DNA of 64,000 bases from Deltaproteobacteria bacterium (GTDB lineage: Bacteria; Myxococcota; Kuafuiibacteriia; Kuafuiibacteriales; Kuafuiibacteriaceae), in assembly GCA_016713425.1 (NCBI GenBank), contig JADJPE010000005.1, forward strand, positions 5,306,501 to 5,370,500, read 5' to 3'. Shown here in pieces: positions 8,842 through 16,889 of this stretch (position 1 is the first letter of the stretch; the number at the start of each line of letters is the position of its first letter). A program made the translations under genes and the position numbers. The notes below the pieces were generated by a model. That model saw only the letters and a program-made list of their open reading frames with translations, was not told where the DNA came from and made no database searches.

Positions 8842-9051
8842 ATGAATGTACGCATCCTCGTGAACGGCGAGCCCAAGGAGATTCCGGGAGATACGTCTGT
8901 GGCCGGGCTGTTGGATCTGCTCCTGATCAAGGACGCCCGCGTCGCGGTCGAGGTTAACCTCGACGTCGTACGGCGGGAACAGCGGGCCTCACGATTACTC
9001 AATGACGGCGATCGCGTCGAGATCGTCTCTTTCGTTGGAGGTGGAAGATGA
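8842..9051 (+). CDS. thiS: ThiS sulfur-carrier protein
   Basis: A 69-residue ubiquitin-like protein. ThiS carries sulfur as a C-terminal thiocarboxylate to ThiG for the thiazole ring of thiamin. Typical features are the N-terminal strand MNVRILVNGEP, the central LLNDGDRVEIVSFVGGG strand and the Gly-Gly tail. GGCGGA lies just ahead of the ATG. The protein ends -GGGR: one Arg follows the glycines that must be terminal for adenylation. The stop overlaps the ATG of thiG (ATGA), so the Arg codon AGA belongs to this overlap. Synthesis is probably coupled to ThiG. No ThiF is seen in the window. No THI-box riboswitch is apparent upstream, so thiamin control, if any, must come from elsewhere. Confidence 0.9.
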   Translation: MNVRILVNGEPKEIPGDTSVAGLLDLLLIKDARVAVEVNLDVVRREQRASRLLNDGDRVEIVSFVGGGR

Positions 9052-9839
9052 CCAAGGACCAAGATACGTTCGATCTTGCGGGCAAGACTTTCAAGTCTCG
9101 CCTGATCGTCGGGACGGGAAAGTACAAGAGCCACGACGAAACGCGCCAGGCGATCATCGCTTCGGGCGCCGAGATCGTGACGGTCGCGGTGCGACGCATC
9201 GATCTTTCTCAGACCACCTCAATCCTTGATGCGATTCCGCCCGGCGTGCGCCTCCTCCCCAATACGGCTGGGTGCTACTCGGCCGAAGAAGCCGTTCGCA
9301 CGGCGCGGCTTGCGCGCGAGGCCGGCATGACCGATTTCCTCAAGCTCGAGGTGATCGGTGATGAGGCGACGCTCTTCCCTGACATCCCCGAGACGCTGAA
9401 AGCCGCGAAGGTTCTCGTCGACGAAGGCTTCACCGTCCTGCCCTACATCACCGACGATCCGGTCGCTGCTTTGCGCTGCCAGGAGCTTGGCTGCGCGGCC
9501 GTCATGCCGCTGGCTGCCCCGATCGGCTCGGGCCTCGGCATCCGGAATCCGTACAACCTCAGCATCATCCTCGAACAGGCGCGGGTCCCCGTCATCGTGG
9601 ACGCAGGCGTGGGCACAGCTTCGGATGCCGCGTTTGCGATGGAGCTCGGGGTCACGGCGGTCCTCATGAACACAGGGATCGCCGGCGCGCGCGACCCGCT
9701 GTTGATGGCCGAGGCCATGAAGTTGGGCGTTCAGGCGGGCCGGGCCGCCTATCGTGCTGGGCGCATGCCTCGTAAGCTCTACGCAACGGCGTCGAGTCCG
9801 AAGACCGGCATCCTAGACCCTGCGCTTCCGCTGAAATAG
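9048..9839 (+). CDS. thiG: Thiazole synthase ThiG
   Basis: A 263-residue TIM-barrel enzyme that joins 1-deoxy-xylulose 5-phosphate, dehydroglycine and ThiS-thiocarboxylate sulfur to make the thiamin thiazole phosphate. Family blocks are clear: FKSRLIVGTGKYKSHDET, EIVTVAVRRID, FLKLEVIGDE (with the Schiff-base lysine), LPYITDDPVAA, MPLAAPIGSGLGIRNP and VDAGVGTASDAAFAMELG. Length is normal (250-265). ATGA overlap with thiS upstream and a 14-bp gap to the tenI-like gene indicate a thiSG-tenI operon, possibly read through from the TPR gene. Confidence 0.97.
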   Translation: MTKDQDTFDLAGKTFKSRLIVGTGKYKSHDETRQAIIASGAEIVTVAVRRIDLSQTTSILDAIPPGVRLLPNTAGCYSAEEAVRTARLAREAGMTDFLKLEVIGDEATLFPDIPETLKAAKVLVDEGFTVLPYITDDPVAALRCQELGCAAVMPLAAPIGSGLGIRNPYNLSIILEQARVPVIVDAGVGTASDAAFAMELGVTAVLMNTGIAGARDPLLMAEAMKLGVQAGRAAYRAGRMPRKLYATASSPKTGILDPALPLK

Positions 9840-9853
9840 CGCATGTCGCCCCG

Positions 9854-10480
9854 GTGCAGATCTCGGTGCGTCCTCTGCGTCAACTCATGGCCATCACCGA
9901 CCGGCGCCTCATGGCGCCGGACCCCATCGCGAAAGCCCAGCGACTGATCGAAGAGCTTGGACCCCGGCTCATCCTCCAGATCCGCGAGAAGGACCTCGAG
10001 CCGTCCGAGTGTCTCGCTTGGGTTCGCCGTCTTGCCCCGGTCGCGGACGCGAACGGCACAGCTCTTCTGATCAACGGGCGGCTCGACGTGGCGCGGAGCG
10101 CCAACGTGGGGGTGCATCTTCCCGAGCGAGGTCTTCCCATCGGCTCCGCCGCTGCGCTCCTGCGCGACTCTCCGGAGCGCATCATCTCGGTCGCCCGGCA
10201 TAGCGCCCACGCGGCGCGTCTCGCCGCCCAAGAGGGCGCACACATCGTGTTGCTCTCTCCCATTTTCGTAACGCCTGGTAAGGGCCCGCCGCTTGGTCTC
10301 GGCGAGCTTCAGCGAGCTGTCGTCCACTTCGCTCAACCACGAACCCACGCCCGTCTTTTCGCCCTCGGTGGCATCGGGCCCACCCATGCAGCGGCGGTCT
10401 GGGCCACGGGGGTGGATGGCGTCGCGGCGATCAGAAGCGTTTGGGAAGGCGATGCGCATCGCCTGTTGGGTCAGCCCTAG
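9854..10480 (+). CDS. tenI: ThiE/TenI-family protein, probably TenI thiazole tautomerase
   Basis: A 208-residue TIM-barrel protein of the thiamin phosphate synthase superfamily: LILQIREKDLEP, HSAHAARLAAQEGAHIVLLSPIF, FALGGIGP and GVAAIRSVW. The ThiE active-site NDR motif reads NGR here and the GQxDL block is replaced by HLPERGLP, so metal and pyrophosphate ligands are missing. A second, intact ThiE lies at 48043. Its place after thiSG and its degenerate synthase site argue for TenI, the aromatizing thiazole tautomerase of Bacillus subtilis, rather than a second synthase. I infer this from motif loss and context; sequence alone does not prove tautomerase activity. Confidence 0.75.
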   Translation: MQISVRPLRQLMAITDRRLMAPDPIAKAQRLIEELGPRLILQIREKDLEPSECLAWVRRLAPVADANGTALLINGRLDVARSANVGVHLPERGLPIGSAAALLRDSPERIISVARHSAHAARLAAQEGAHIVLLSPIFVTPGKGPPLGLGELQRAVVHFAQPRTHARLFALGGIGPTHAAAVWATGVDGVAAIRSVWEGDAHRLLGQP

Positions 10481-10495
10481 ACGCCATCGGCGCCG

Positions 10496-11608
10496 TCAAG
10501 GAGCGTCGCCGCGCTCAACCGCCACCCACAGCTCCACTTCGAGCGGGGCTGAGGCCGGCGGGACCGGCGTCTTCGCGATCTCGGCCTCGAGACACCGAAC
10601 GACGTCCTCTTGCTCCGGCTCCGCATTCTGTACGAGAACCCGCACGGCTTCGGGCGTTTTCGGCCGCCCAATCGACAGCGCGAATGAGGCCGTAAGCGTT
10701 CGGTGCTGAGAGACAAGGATGTCCTTGACGCATCGCTCGAGCCCTGGTCTCGCGTTTTGGAGCGCGGTCCGGAGGGCTGCGTAGCCTCGGTTCGCAGCGT
10801 CCATTCCGCGCACATCGATCGCAAGCCTCGCTTGGCCAGGATGGACCCACGTGCGAAGCGACTCGAGCGCGGGCGTCCGCGTTCGCGCCAGGACGCCACC
10901 GTTGGCTTGGTCGATCAGGGCGTAGGACAGCGGTTCGATTCGCAGGTTCGACGCACCACTCTTCGGGTACGCGAAGCAGGCCGGGCCTTCGTCTTGGGCC
11001 GCTCGAAAGACGACTCGAAGGGCGAGTTGCTGGTGTGCGAGTTTCTGAGCGATGCCCTTGGCCTCCTCGGGCTCCAAGCGGAACGCACCGCCTCGCCGAT
11101 CCATCACCTGTAATATCAAGCTGCCATCAACGGCACGCATCGAACGATTGAGCTCGAGCGGCAGGAGTCGCTTCGCGAAACGATAGTCGCCCACGCGAAA
11201 AGCCGATCCCGCGAGCGTCACTTCGTAGACCTGCGCCATCGCTCGTCGCTGGTCCGACGCGCGCTCAGCCCGCGCCGCACCCCTTCGATAGGCATCCCCG
11301 TCGCGGCTCGGTCGGGGAACGTTCGCGATGGCCCGGCAGATCTTCGCAACCGAATGCGCATCCTGAAGTCGCAATGGATTCGAAAGTGATCCCGCGTCCG
11401 GCCCCGAGAGCATCGAGCGAATCTGTTCCCTGGCGGCATCCTCCAGGTTCTGCGGCGAGGGATCTTCTTCGGCCTCACTGCCGCCTTCAACGACCACCGT
11501 GGGTGATGACGACGAAGCTGAAGGCGCGCTGTGCGCGACCACCGCGATCAACGATGGAACGACGAGCATCGCGGCCATGAGCCCAAGTCTCGAAAGAGGG
11601 ATCTGCAT
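10496..11608 (-). CDS. Secreted protein with possible AgmX/PglI-like C-terminal domain
   Basis: A 370-residue exported protein. The N-terminus (MQIPLSRLGLMAAMLVVPSLIAVVAHS) is a standard signal peptide without a lipobox Cys. A Ser/Glu-rich linker precedes a central part of unknown fold. The C-terminal ~100 residues have a pair of cysteines spaced as GLERCVKDIL and VVRCLEAEI with beta strands between and after (ASFALSI, LEVELWVAVE), similar to the AgmX/PglI C-terminal domain of myxobacterial envelope proteins. ATG at 11608 is chosen because it starts the signal peptide; the frame is open further upstream. It is convergent with tenI (15 bp apart). Function unknown. Confidence 0.65.
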   Translation of the reverse strand: MQIPLSRLGLMAAMLVVPSLIAVVAHSAPSASSSSPTVVVEGGSEAEEDPSPQNLEDAAREQIRSMLSGPDAGSLSNPLRLQDAHSVAKICRAIANVPRPSRDGDAYRRGAARAERASDQRRAMAQVYEVTLAGSAFRVGDYRFAKRLLPLELNRSMRAVDGSLILQVMDRRGGAFRLEPEEAKGIAQKLAHQQLALRVVFRAAQDEGPACFAYPKSGASNLRIEPLSYALIDQANGGVLARTRTPALESLRTWVHPGQARLAIDVRGMDAANRGYAALRTALQNARPGLERCVKDILVSQHRTLTASFALSIGRPKTPEAVRVLVQNAEPEQEDVVRCLEAEIAKTPVPPASAPLEVELWVAVERGDAP

Positions 11609-11747
11609 ATCGAGTAGGATAGCAAGGAGGCCAAAAATGACCCGTGGAAACGTCTGCCCCCTAAATGAGGGGTTCCTTGGAGCTCGCAATTCACGTGAAA
11701 ACAGGCTGTGATTCTCCGAAAAAACTGCTAAGACACCGACCGTCCAA

Positions 11748-11820
11748 GCCCACATAGCTCAGTCGGTAGAGCAGCGCATTCGTAATGCGCAGGTCGTTGG
11801 TTCGAATCCGACTGTGGGCT
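11748..11820 (+). tRNA. tRNA-Thr (anticodon CGT)
   Basis: Acceptor GCCCACA pairs with TGTGGGC; the D-arm is GCTCAGTCGGTAGAGC; the anticodon stem GCGCA/TGCGC encloses loop TTCGTAA (anticodon CGT, threonine); the T-arm GTTGG/CCGAC encloses TTCGAAT. The discriminator is T and CCA is not encoded. The gene is divergent from the secreted protein at 10496-11608. Confidence 0.96.
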
Positions 11821-11827
11821 CTAGGTT

Positions 11828-12103
11828 CTATTCGTCTTCCGGGGGACCCAACAGGGTCTTCAAATCAAGCGGCTTGCCGGTCACGAGCACGAAGTAACCC
11901 AGTGCTGCATCTTGTGCGAGTGTCTTGAATATAGCGTCGCGTTGAGGCGCCGAGAGCGTCACATCATCACGGAAAGCACGGAGGGCTTCGGCAAACTTTG
12001 CCGGGTCCTCGCTGGCCTCACTCAGCCGCCTGATATGCTTGCCGATACGGGCGTCGCGGGGCCCGATGGGCGCGGGAGGAGGAGGCTGACCTTCTTCGGA
12101 CAT
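11828..12103 (-). CDS. Small hypothetical acidic protein
   Basis: A 91-residue soluble protein with a Pro-rich N-terminus (EEGQPPPPAPIGP), an amphipathic helical middle (IRRLSEASEDPAKFAEALRA) and an acidic end (GPPEDE). No known domain is recognised. It begins 6 bp after the stop of the Met-rich protein, so the two are probably translated from one message, and it ends 7 bp from the 3' end of tRNA-Thr on the opposite strand. Codon use matches the neighbours. The role may be linked to its partner; nothing more can be said from sequence. Confidence 0.55.
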   Translation of the reverse strand: MSEEGQPPPPAPIGPRDARIGKHIRRLSEASEDPAKFAEALRAFRDDVTLSAPQRDAIFKTLAQDAALGYFVLVTGKPLDLKTLLGPPEDE

Positions 12104-12109
12104 AGTCTC

Positions 12110-12484
12110 CTAGAAGCCCCACATCATGCGTCCCATGAGCATTGGATTGTAGCCAAGGCCGCCCATCCCGCCCATCATCAGAGGATTCATCATCCCACCC
12201 ATCATCATCGGGTTCATCATCCCCATCATCATCGGATTCATCATCATCGCCCCGCCGAATCCGCCTGACGTCATGGCCGACATCGTTCTCGATCCCAAGA
12301 ACAATCCCTTGAGCCCGTCGACGTAGACCGTTTTCAACCAGCCCCCGCGTCCAGACATCCGGTTGATCATGTACGCCTGCATGAAATCGGGCGTCGCATT
12401 GACGCTCGTCCACGCCCCGTACGCCGCAAGGGCGCCCAGTCCGCCCTTGATCCACCTTCCGGTCGTCATCGCCAAACCCAACAT
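12110..12484 (-). CDS. Methionine/glycine-rich small membrane-associated protein
   Basis: A 124-residue protein. The first ~30 residues include a Gly/Ala-rich hydrophobic segment (GGLGALAAYGAW) that could be a membrane helix. The last ~55 residues are built of Met/Gly/Asn/Pro repeats such as MMNPMMMGMMNPMMMGGMM, about half Met. Met clusters bind Cu(I)/Ag(I) in some periplasmic proteins, but the spacing here resembles low-complexity structural repeats as much as a metal site. It lies upstream of and close to the gene at 11828-12103. I do not recognise a family. The repeat also reads as ORFs in other frames, but signal, spacing and strand favour this one. Confidence 0.5.
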   Translation of the reverse strand: MLGLAMTTGRWIKGGLGALAAYGAWTSVNATPDFMQAYMINRMSGRGGWLKTVYVDGLKGLFLGSRTMSAMTSGGFGGAMMMNPMMMGMMNPMMMGGMMNPLMMGGMGGLGYNPMLMGRMMWGF

Positions 12485-12597
12485 GCCTACACTCCTATGC
12501 CCCTCCTTGAGCTGACGGCACCCATGCGTCGCTCAAGAGTATGCTTCATTTTGAAGCGTCGGTGCAGGGTGTTTTTTTTCAGGCCCGCGGCGCCGGT

Positions 12598-13029
12598 CTA
12601 CTTGGTCCCTGACCCCGGTTTCATTCGTTCCTGCATGAATCGCGCGAGGAGATCGTGATCTACCTCTCTCGAGGAGGCGGACTTCTCTCGCATCCCGGTC
12701 GCGGTCGTTCCCTCGATGTTGGGGCGACTCACGTCCGCACCAATGAGTGACCGCGCGCGGCTGGTTTCGTCGCCCCGTTGAGACTCGTCGCGCGGCTTCG
12801 GTCGCTTCTTCTCGGGGAAATCAACGATGAACGAATAGTCGAGCGGGTTGTGCATGGCCCATTCGAGATAGCCACACCACTCTCGGAGCGAAATGCCCGC
12901 ATTTTCGACGATCAACCGCTGCGTCGCGAACCACAGTGTCAGCGACGCCTTGCGATCGTCAGGGAGCGCTTCGTAAGCCGCGATCCATGCTTCAATCTGC
13001 CCGCTGTATTCAGCTCCCTGCCCTGCCAT
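12598..13029 (-). CDS. Hypothetical soluble protein
   Basis: A 143-residue protein. The N-terminal half appears helical and globular (IEAWIAAYEALPDDRK, LTLWFATQRLIVENAG, EWCGYLEWAM). The C-terminal half is charged and probably disordered (EKKRPKPRDESQRGDE) and ends with a helix (HDLLARFMQERM). No family is recognised. It sits in the same-strand series after the glycosyltransferase-associated-type lipoprotein gene, 53 bp away, and 113 bp before the Met-rich gene. Confidence 0.5.
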   Translation of the reverse strand: MAGQGAEYSGQIEAWIAAYEALPDDRKASLTLWFATQRLIVENAGISLREWCGYLEWAMHNPLDYSFIVDFPEKKRPKPRDESQRGDETSRARSLIGADVSRPNIEGTTATGMREKSASSREVDHDLLARFMQERMKPGSGTK

Positions 13030-13082
13030 CCGTGTTTGTCACCGAGGTTAGCCCTGGTCGCATCGTTTTGGCAAACCGGCGA

Positions 13083-13787
13083 CTACTTGAACGAGATCGT
13101 GATCGCCTGCAGGCGGTTCTCTGTGCCTGGCGGCGCAAGCCCCGAGTTCGTGAGCGGCACGCGATAGTCGCCTTTATAAAGGCCCATATATAATCCGAGC
13201 TGAGGTGCGCCGTATCCCGGCGGAATCCAAAGGCTAAACGGGTCGACGATGATTTCGCCCACCTGCCAGACGTCGGTCGGATACCGGCCCAGCGCTGGGT
13301 AGTGATCGCCGTGTAGCCTCGTAGCCTGACCACCTATCGCATCGCCGTGGACAAAGACCTGATAGTCCTCTTCCACTTCGCGGACCGGCGTCCAGTACAG
13401 CGTCACGTGAACGAGATCTCCCGGCGCGGGGGCTGCGGGGTCGATTTCGTAGCCGGCCAGCTTGATCGACCGACCGAATTCGCCGTCGACGCGCACCGCA
13501 TGGGGCGGCAACGCACCAAGGATCAGCGTCGCCTGCTTCTCGCCCAGTCCGACCGCGTGCAGCAGGCGTCCCAACAAGCCCAGCTCCCCTCGAAGCGCCT
13601 CACGGGGGAACGTAGCCCTACGTTCCGCAACCGACTGAGGGTTCGGCAGGCACCCAGCCATCAGCCCCAACAGCAGCAGCGTTGCGCCCACCCAGAGGCC
13701 CAAGCCCCGCCGGCCTGATGACGGGCGGGGCCACAGGCCTCGGCGCAGCTCGACCTCACCCGGGCGCATGGAGCCGTCGGTCTTCAT
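13083..13787 (-). CDS. Lipoprotein with beta-sandwich domain of the type attached to membrane glycosyltransferases
   Basis: A 234-residue protein. The basic N-terminus, long hydrophobic segment (WVGATLLLLGLMAG) and lipobox LMAGC mark a lipoprotein. After a linker, residues ~105-230 read LAGYEIDPAAPAPGDLVHV, TLYWTPVREVEEDYQVFVH, GRYPTDVWQVGEIIVDPF and LGLYMGLYKGDYRVPL. This pattern (PGDxLxVTLYW, DYxVFVH, YPTxxWxxGE, GxY) matches the accessory beta-sandwich seen at the C-terminus of many large membrane glycosyltransferases. Here it stands alone, probably anchored in the outer membrane. It starts 2 bp after the OmpA-family gene stop, so the two are likely an operon. Binding partner unknown. Confidence 0.7.
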   Translation of the reverse strand: MKTDGSMRPGEVELRRGLWPRPSSGRRGLGLWVGATLLLLGLMAGCLPNPQSVAERRATFPREALRGELGLLGRLLHAVGLGEKQATLILGALPPHAVRVDGEFGRSIKLAGYEIDPAAPAPGDLVHVTLYWTPVREVEEDYQVFVHGDAIGGQATRLHGDHYPALGRYPTDVWQVGEIIVDPFSLWIPPGYGAPQLGLYMGLYKGDYRVPLTNSGLAPPGTENRLQAITISFK

Positions 13788-13789
13788 CC

Positions 13790-14617
13790 TTATCCTTCGA
13801 GCGCCACGTGTTCGATCTTCGGCATCAAGATGATCTCCAGGCGCCGGTTCTTCTGCCGCTCTTCTTTGGAATCGTTCGGTGCGATCGGGTCAAACTCACC
13901 GTAGCCCGCCGCGGCGAGGCCCTCGGGCTCGACGCCATGCGAAATCATGAGCTTCACGACTTCGACCGCGCGCGCGGTCGAGAGGTCCCAGTTGCTCTTG
14001 AACCGTCCGCCGCGCTTCACGGGCACATTGTCGGTGTGGCCTGCGATCAGGAACTCGCGACCGGGGACCTCCTTCAGCACTTCAGCGACGGAGACAAGCG
14101 CCTCTCGTCCTTCCTTCTTGAGCTGCTGGCTGCCGGACGGGAACAGGATGTCGTCCGGAAGCTTGAGGTTGATACGTCCCTTGCGCATGACGACCTCGAG
14201 CTTGCCCGCGTCGACCATAGACTTCAGTCGGTCAGCGAGACTCCGGAACTGCGTCGCCTCTTGCTCAGCCTTCTCGCGCAATTTCTTGAGCTGACTCAGT
14301 TCGGTCGTCGAGGCCGCCAACTCGGTCTTCGTCTCAGCGAGCTGAACAACGCGGTCTCCGAGCTCGCCGCGAACCTTCTTCAGATCGCCCCCGAGCTTCT
14401 CGATCTCGCCCTCCAGGCCGGAGATCATCCCGTCCTTCGCGTTCATGGCCTCTTCGGAGGCGGCCTGCATCTTCTTCATCTCCGCATCACATGCCGCAGC
14501 GCGCTCGTCGAGCGCCTGCTTCAGAAGACCGTCGTGCTCCTCCTTCGACATGCCGCACGCGGAAATCATCGCGATACCCATGGCCACGGAAAGTCCACTC
14601 ACCATCCTCGAACTCAT
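13790..14617 (-). CDS. OmpA-family peptidoglycan-associated lipoprotein
   Basis: A 275-residue protein. A signal peptide ends at a Cys (MISACG), suggesting lipidation. Residues ~30-140 are coiled coil (LEGEIEKLGGDLKKVRGEL). The C-terminal ~120 residues form an OmpA/MotB-like domain: LPDDILFPSGSQQLKKEG, FLIAGHTDNVPV, WDLSTARAVEVVK, LAAAGYGEFDPIA and KNRRLEIIL, containing the Asp and Arg that bind diaminopimelate in peptidoglycan. It resembles MotB-type OmpA proteins more than Pal. The ATG at 14617 is fixed by a strong ribosome-binding site (TAGGAGGTGG). It likely ties an envelope complex to the cell wall and is co-transcribed with the lipoprotein at 13083. Confidence 0.9.
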   Translation of the reverse strand: MSSRMVSGLSVAMGIAMISACGMSKEEHDGLLKQALDERAAACDAEMKKMQAASEEAMNAKDGMISGLEGEIEKLGGDLKKVRGELGDRVVQLAETKTELAASTTELSQLKKLREKAEQEATQFRSLADRLKSMVDAGKLEVVMRKGRINLKLPDDILFPSGSQQLKKEGREALVSVAEVLKEVPGREFLIAGHTDNVPVKRGGRFKSNWDLSTARAVEVVKLMISHGVEPEGLAAAGYGEFDPIAPNDSKEERQKNRRLEIILMPKIEHVALEG

Positions 14618-14795
14618 CGCTCTTCCACCTCCTAAGACAATCGAACGTCGTCGCGTCGCCTTCAGCACACGCGCGACCTTTCGCTCGTCCCTCATGCCGA
14701 GGCCTGCGCCAGGAATCAAGCAGAAGCCGTTCGAAGCCCGCGACGCAGTGGCGCGCGCGGCCGTCGTGCTGACGGGCTGACGGGCCGAGCAGGCG

Positions 14796-16889
14796 CTAGG
14801 GCCGATGAAGGACCTCGTCCAGGACGGATTCAACGCGCACCGAAGCCTTCCCGCCGCTCCCCATTGAGCCGTCCAAAGACCGAATATCGGCCTGAGTGAT
14901 ATCTACATTGGGCACGAGAAGGTCGCGGTGGAGCGCGCGGGCGATCCGGCGTCCTTCGGCCTCGGCGTCGCCAAGCTCCGCGGGAGGCACGGGAATCCGC
15001 AGGAACTCGCTGCCGTCGGGTGTCGAGAGGATGACCGCGCCCCGCCCTATGCTCAAGCCAAAGCCCCAACCATCATCACGAAGAAGCGGTGAACGCTTCA
15101 GATACGTGAGTGCGTTCGACACCGCCTCCGAGTCATCGAGTGCCGAGAACCGCACCGGCAACGAGGTGCCCCGGCGACGCAACAACCCCGGGTCTGTTCG
15201 AAGGACCATCTCGAAGAACCCGAGGGCCTCATCGTAGCGCCCGAGCGTCTGGGCGGCGTTTGCGGCCACCAAGGCGACGCGCGCGCGCGTCAGGACCTCG
15301 GCTTTCACCAGGTGCTCAAGCGCCCGTTTCGCCCGCTCGAGTGCCTCGACATCATCGCCCATTTCAAGATACGCCTCCGCCTCCAGCGCCAAGAAGACAG
15401 GCTCGGCGAGCTCCGCGGACAGACGTTCCTCCGCCCGCGCTTCTCGGATCGCCCCAAGCGCAACGCCGGGCCCGACGATCTCGATGACCTCGCCGTCCAG
15501 CCACGAGGGGCCTTCCATCGAACCCGGGCACTCGGGACGCAAGGTCGCGGTCAAACGTCCTTGCTCCGAGAGCAAGTCCGCCGCCCTTCGTCCCGCCATC
15601 CAGCCCGAGAATCGGAGGCCGGCCGCCCGGACTCGCAGCCACGCGGCCTCGAGGAAGGGACTCCAGGTCGCCTCTTCTTCGAGCGATCGGGCCACTTCGA
15701 GCGAGGCAAGGCGACTCATGACCGAGGCCCCCGCTTCGTTCTGTTCCGACGTGGCACTCGACGTCCCCTGACGGTCCGGTCGATGAACCACCCGCTCCAC
15801 CAGCGTGCGCGCATCGTGGGTTCGACCCGCCACAATCAGCACGGCTGCCCCCGTGAGCTCCGACTCGGCTTGATCTTGCTGGTCCAAATACGAGGAGGGC
15901 CGTCTCTGTCGATAGGCGCGCATCTCGCGCCAAGCGGCCACACTCTCTGCGAACCGACCTTCGCGCAAATAGAGGCGCGTCAAGCGTCCCCATGGGTTGA
16001 CGGAGCCCTCGGGAATCCGTCGCGTCGCCTCCAAGAGGAACCTCTCGGCCTCGTCGAATCGGTACATTTCCTCCGCCGCCGCGCCCGCATTCGAGAGCTC
16101 GATCGCTCCGTAGCGTCCATCGTTAAGCACCGGCTCGGCGGCGCGGATGCACGCTTCATAGGCCGCTTGCCGATGCCGCATCTCGCTCTCCACCGCGCAA
16201 AGTGCAGTCAACCCGACCGCTCGATACCATTCATCCTCGCTCTTTACGGCGGCCTCCGCGATTTCGCGTGCCTCAGCGAATCTCTTTAGCTTCAACAACG
16301 GCCACGCCTTGAGCGGCGCATAGTCGAGCCCAAGACGGGCGGACAACAAATCGATGTAGGCGATCTTCTCTTCGTGCTGATCCATCTCGCCGTGGACGAA
16401 CACCAACTCGCGCAGCACGAAATGATAGATATTGCTCATCACGTCGCGCGGCGGCGTTTCGCCGAAATGCTCAACGAAAAGACGCTCCGCGTTTTCGAGA
16501 TAGAAGAGGGACTTGGGCAGATTGCCTTCACCTTGGTGAAGCGCGAGACCCATCAGAAAATTGGCCTGAACGGATCTTGGGTTGAGCTTCAAGGCCTCGG
16601 CCGCCAGTGTCCGCGTCGAAACGAACCGGCGCAGCTCGCTGTAGCAGAAAGCGGCCTGCTCCATCCTCGTCCCACCGAAGAACTGAGCCGAGTCACAATC
16701 CATCGTCATGTAGTCAGGCATGCCTGGTCCCGGCGAGGGTTGCGGTGTCTTCTCGGCCGCGGGCTTCGCCGGAGCCAAAGGCGCAGGCTGCGGGCGCGCC
16801 CCGTCGACGGGATCGAACGTAGACGCCTGACCAAAGAGAGACAACGAGAGGACGAGCCCTCGGCCGGCGAACATCCAGGGCACGATCAT
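14796..16889 (-). CDS. Secreted TPR-repeat protein
   Basis: A 697-residue protein with an N-terminal export signal (FAGRGLVLSLSLFGQAS), a Pro-rich linker, then TPR-like helical repeats over residues ~70-580, for example QANFLMGLALHQGEG, GAAAEEMYRFDEAERFLLEA, LTRLYLREGRFAESVAAW and AANAAQTLGRYDEALGFFEM. The C-terminal ~110 residues form a separate domain (GWGFGLSIGRGAVIL). There are no catalytic motifs. The ATG overlaps (ATGA) the stop of a short upstream frame at 16886-17044. It sits downstream of moxR in a long same-strand series and probably acts as a periplasmic scaffold. Confidence 0.8.
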   Translation of the reverse strand: MIVPWMFAGRGLVLSLSLFGQASTFDPVDGARPQPAPLAPAKPAAEKTPQPSPGPGMPDYMTMDCDSAQFFGGTRMEQAAFCYSELRRFVSTRTLAAEALKLNPRSVQANFLMGLALHQGEGNLPKSLFYLENAERLFVEHFGETPPRDVMSNIYHFVLRELVFVHGEMDQHEEKIAYIDLLSARLGLDYAPLKAWPLLKLKRFAEAREIAEAAVKSEDEWYRAVGLTALCAVESEMRHRQAAYEACIRAAEPVLNDGRYGAIELSNAGAAAEEMYRFDEAERFLLEATRRIPEGSVNPWGRLTRLYLREGRFAESVAAWREMRAYRQRRPSSYLDQQDQAESELTGAAVLIVAGRTHDARTLVERVVHRPDRQGTSSATSEQNEAGASVMSRLASLEVARSLEEEATWSPFLEAAWLRVRAAGLRFSGWMAGRRAADLLSEQGRLTATLRPECPGSMEGPSWLDGEVIEIVGPGVALGAIREARAEERLSAELAEPVFLALEAEAYLEMGDDVEALERAKRALEHLVKAEVLTRARVALVAANAAQTLGRYDEALGFFEMVLRTDPGLLRRRGTSLPVRFSALDDSEAVSNALTYLKRSPLLRDDGWGFGLSIGRGAVILSTPDGSEFLRIPVPPAELGDAEAEGRRIARALHRDLLVPNVDITQADIRSLDGSMGSGGKASVRVESVLDEVLHRP

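Noticed and set aside
12543..12579. Hairpin GCTTCA-TTT-TGAAGC followed by eight T
   Set aside because: The T-run is on the plus strand, where no gene is transcribed here, and on the minus strand it does not follow the hairpin.
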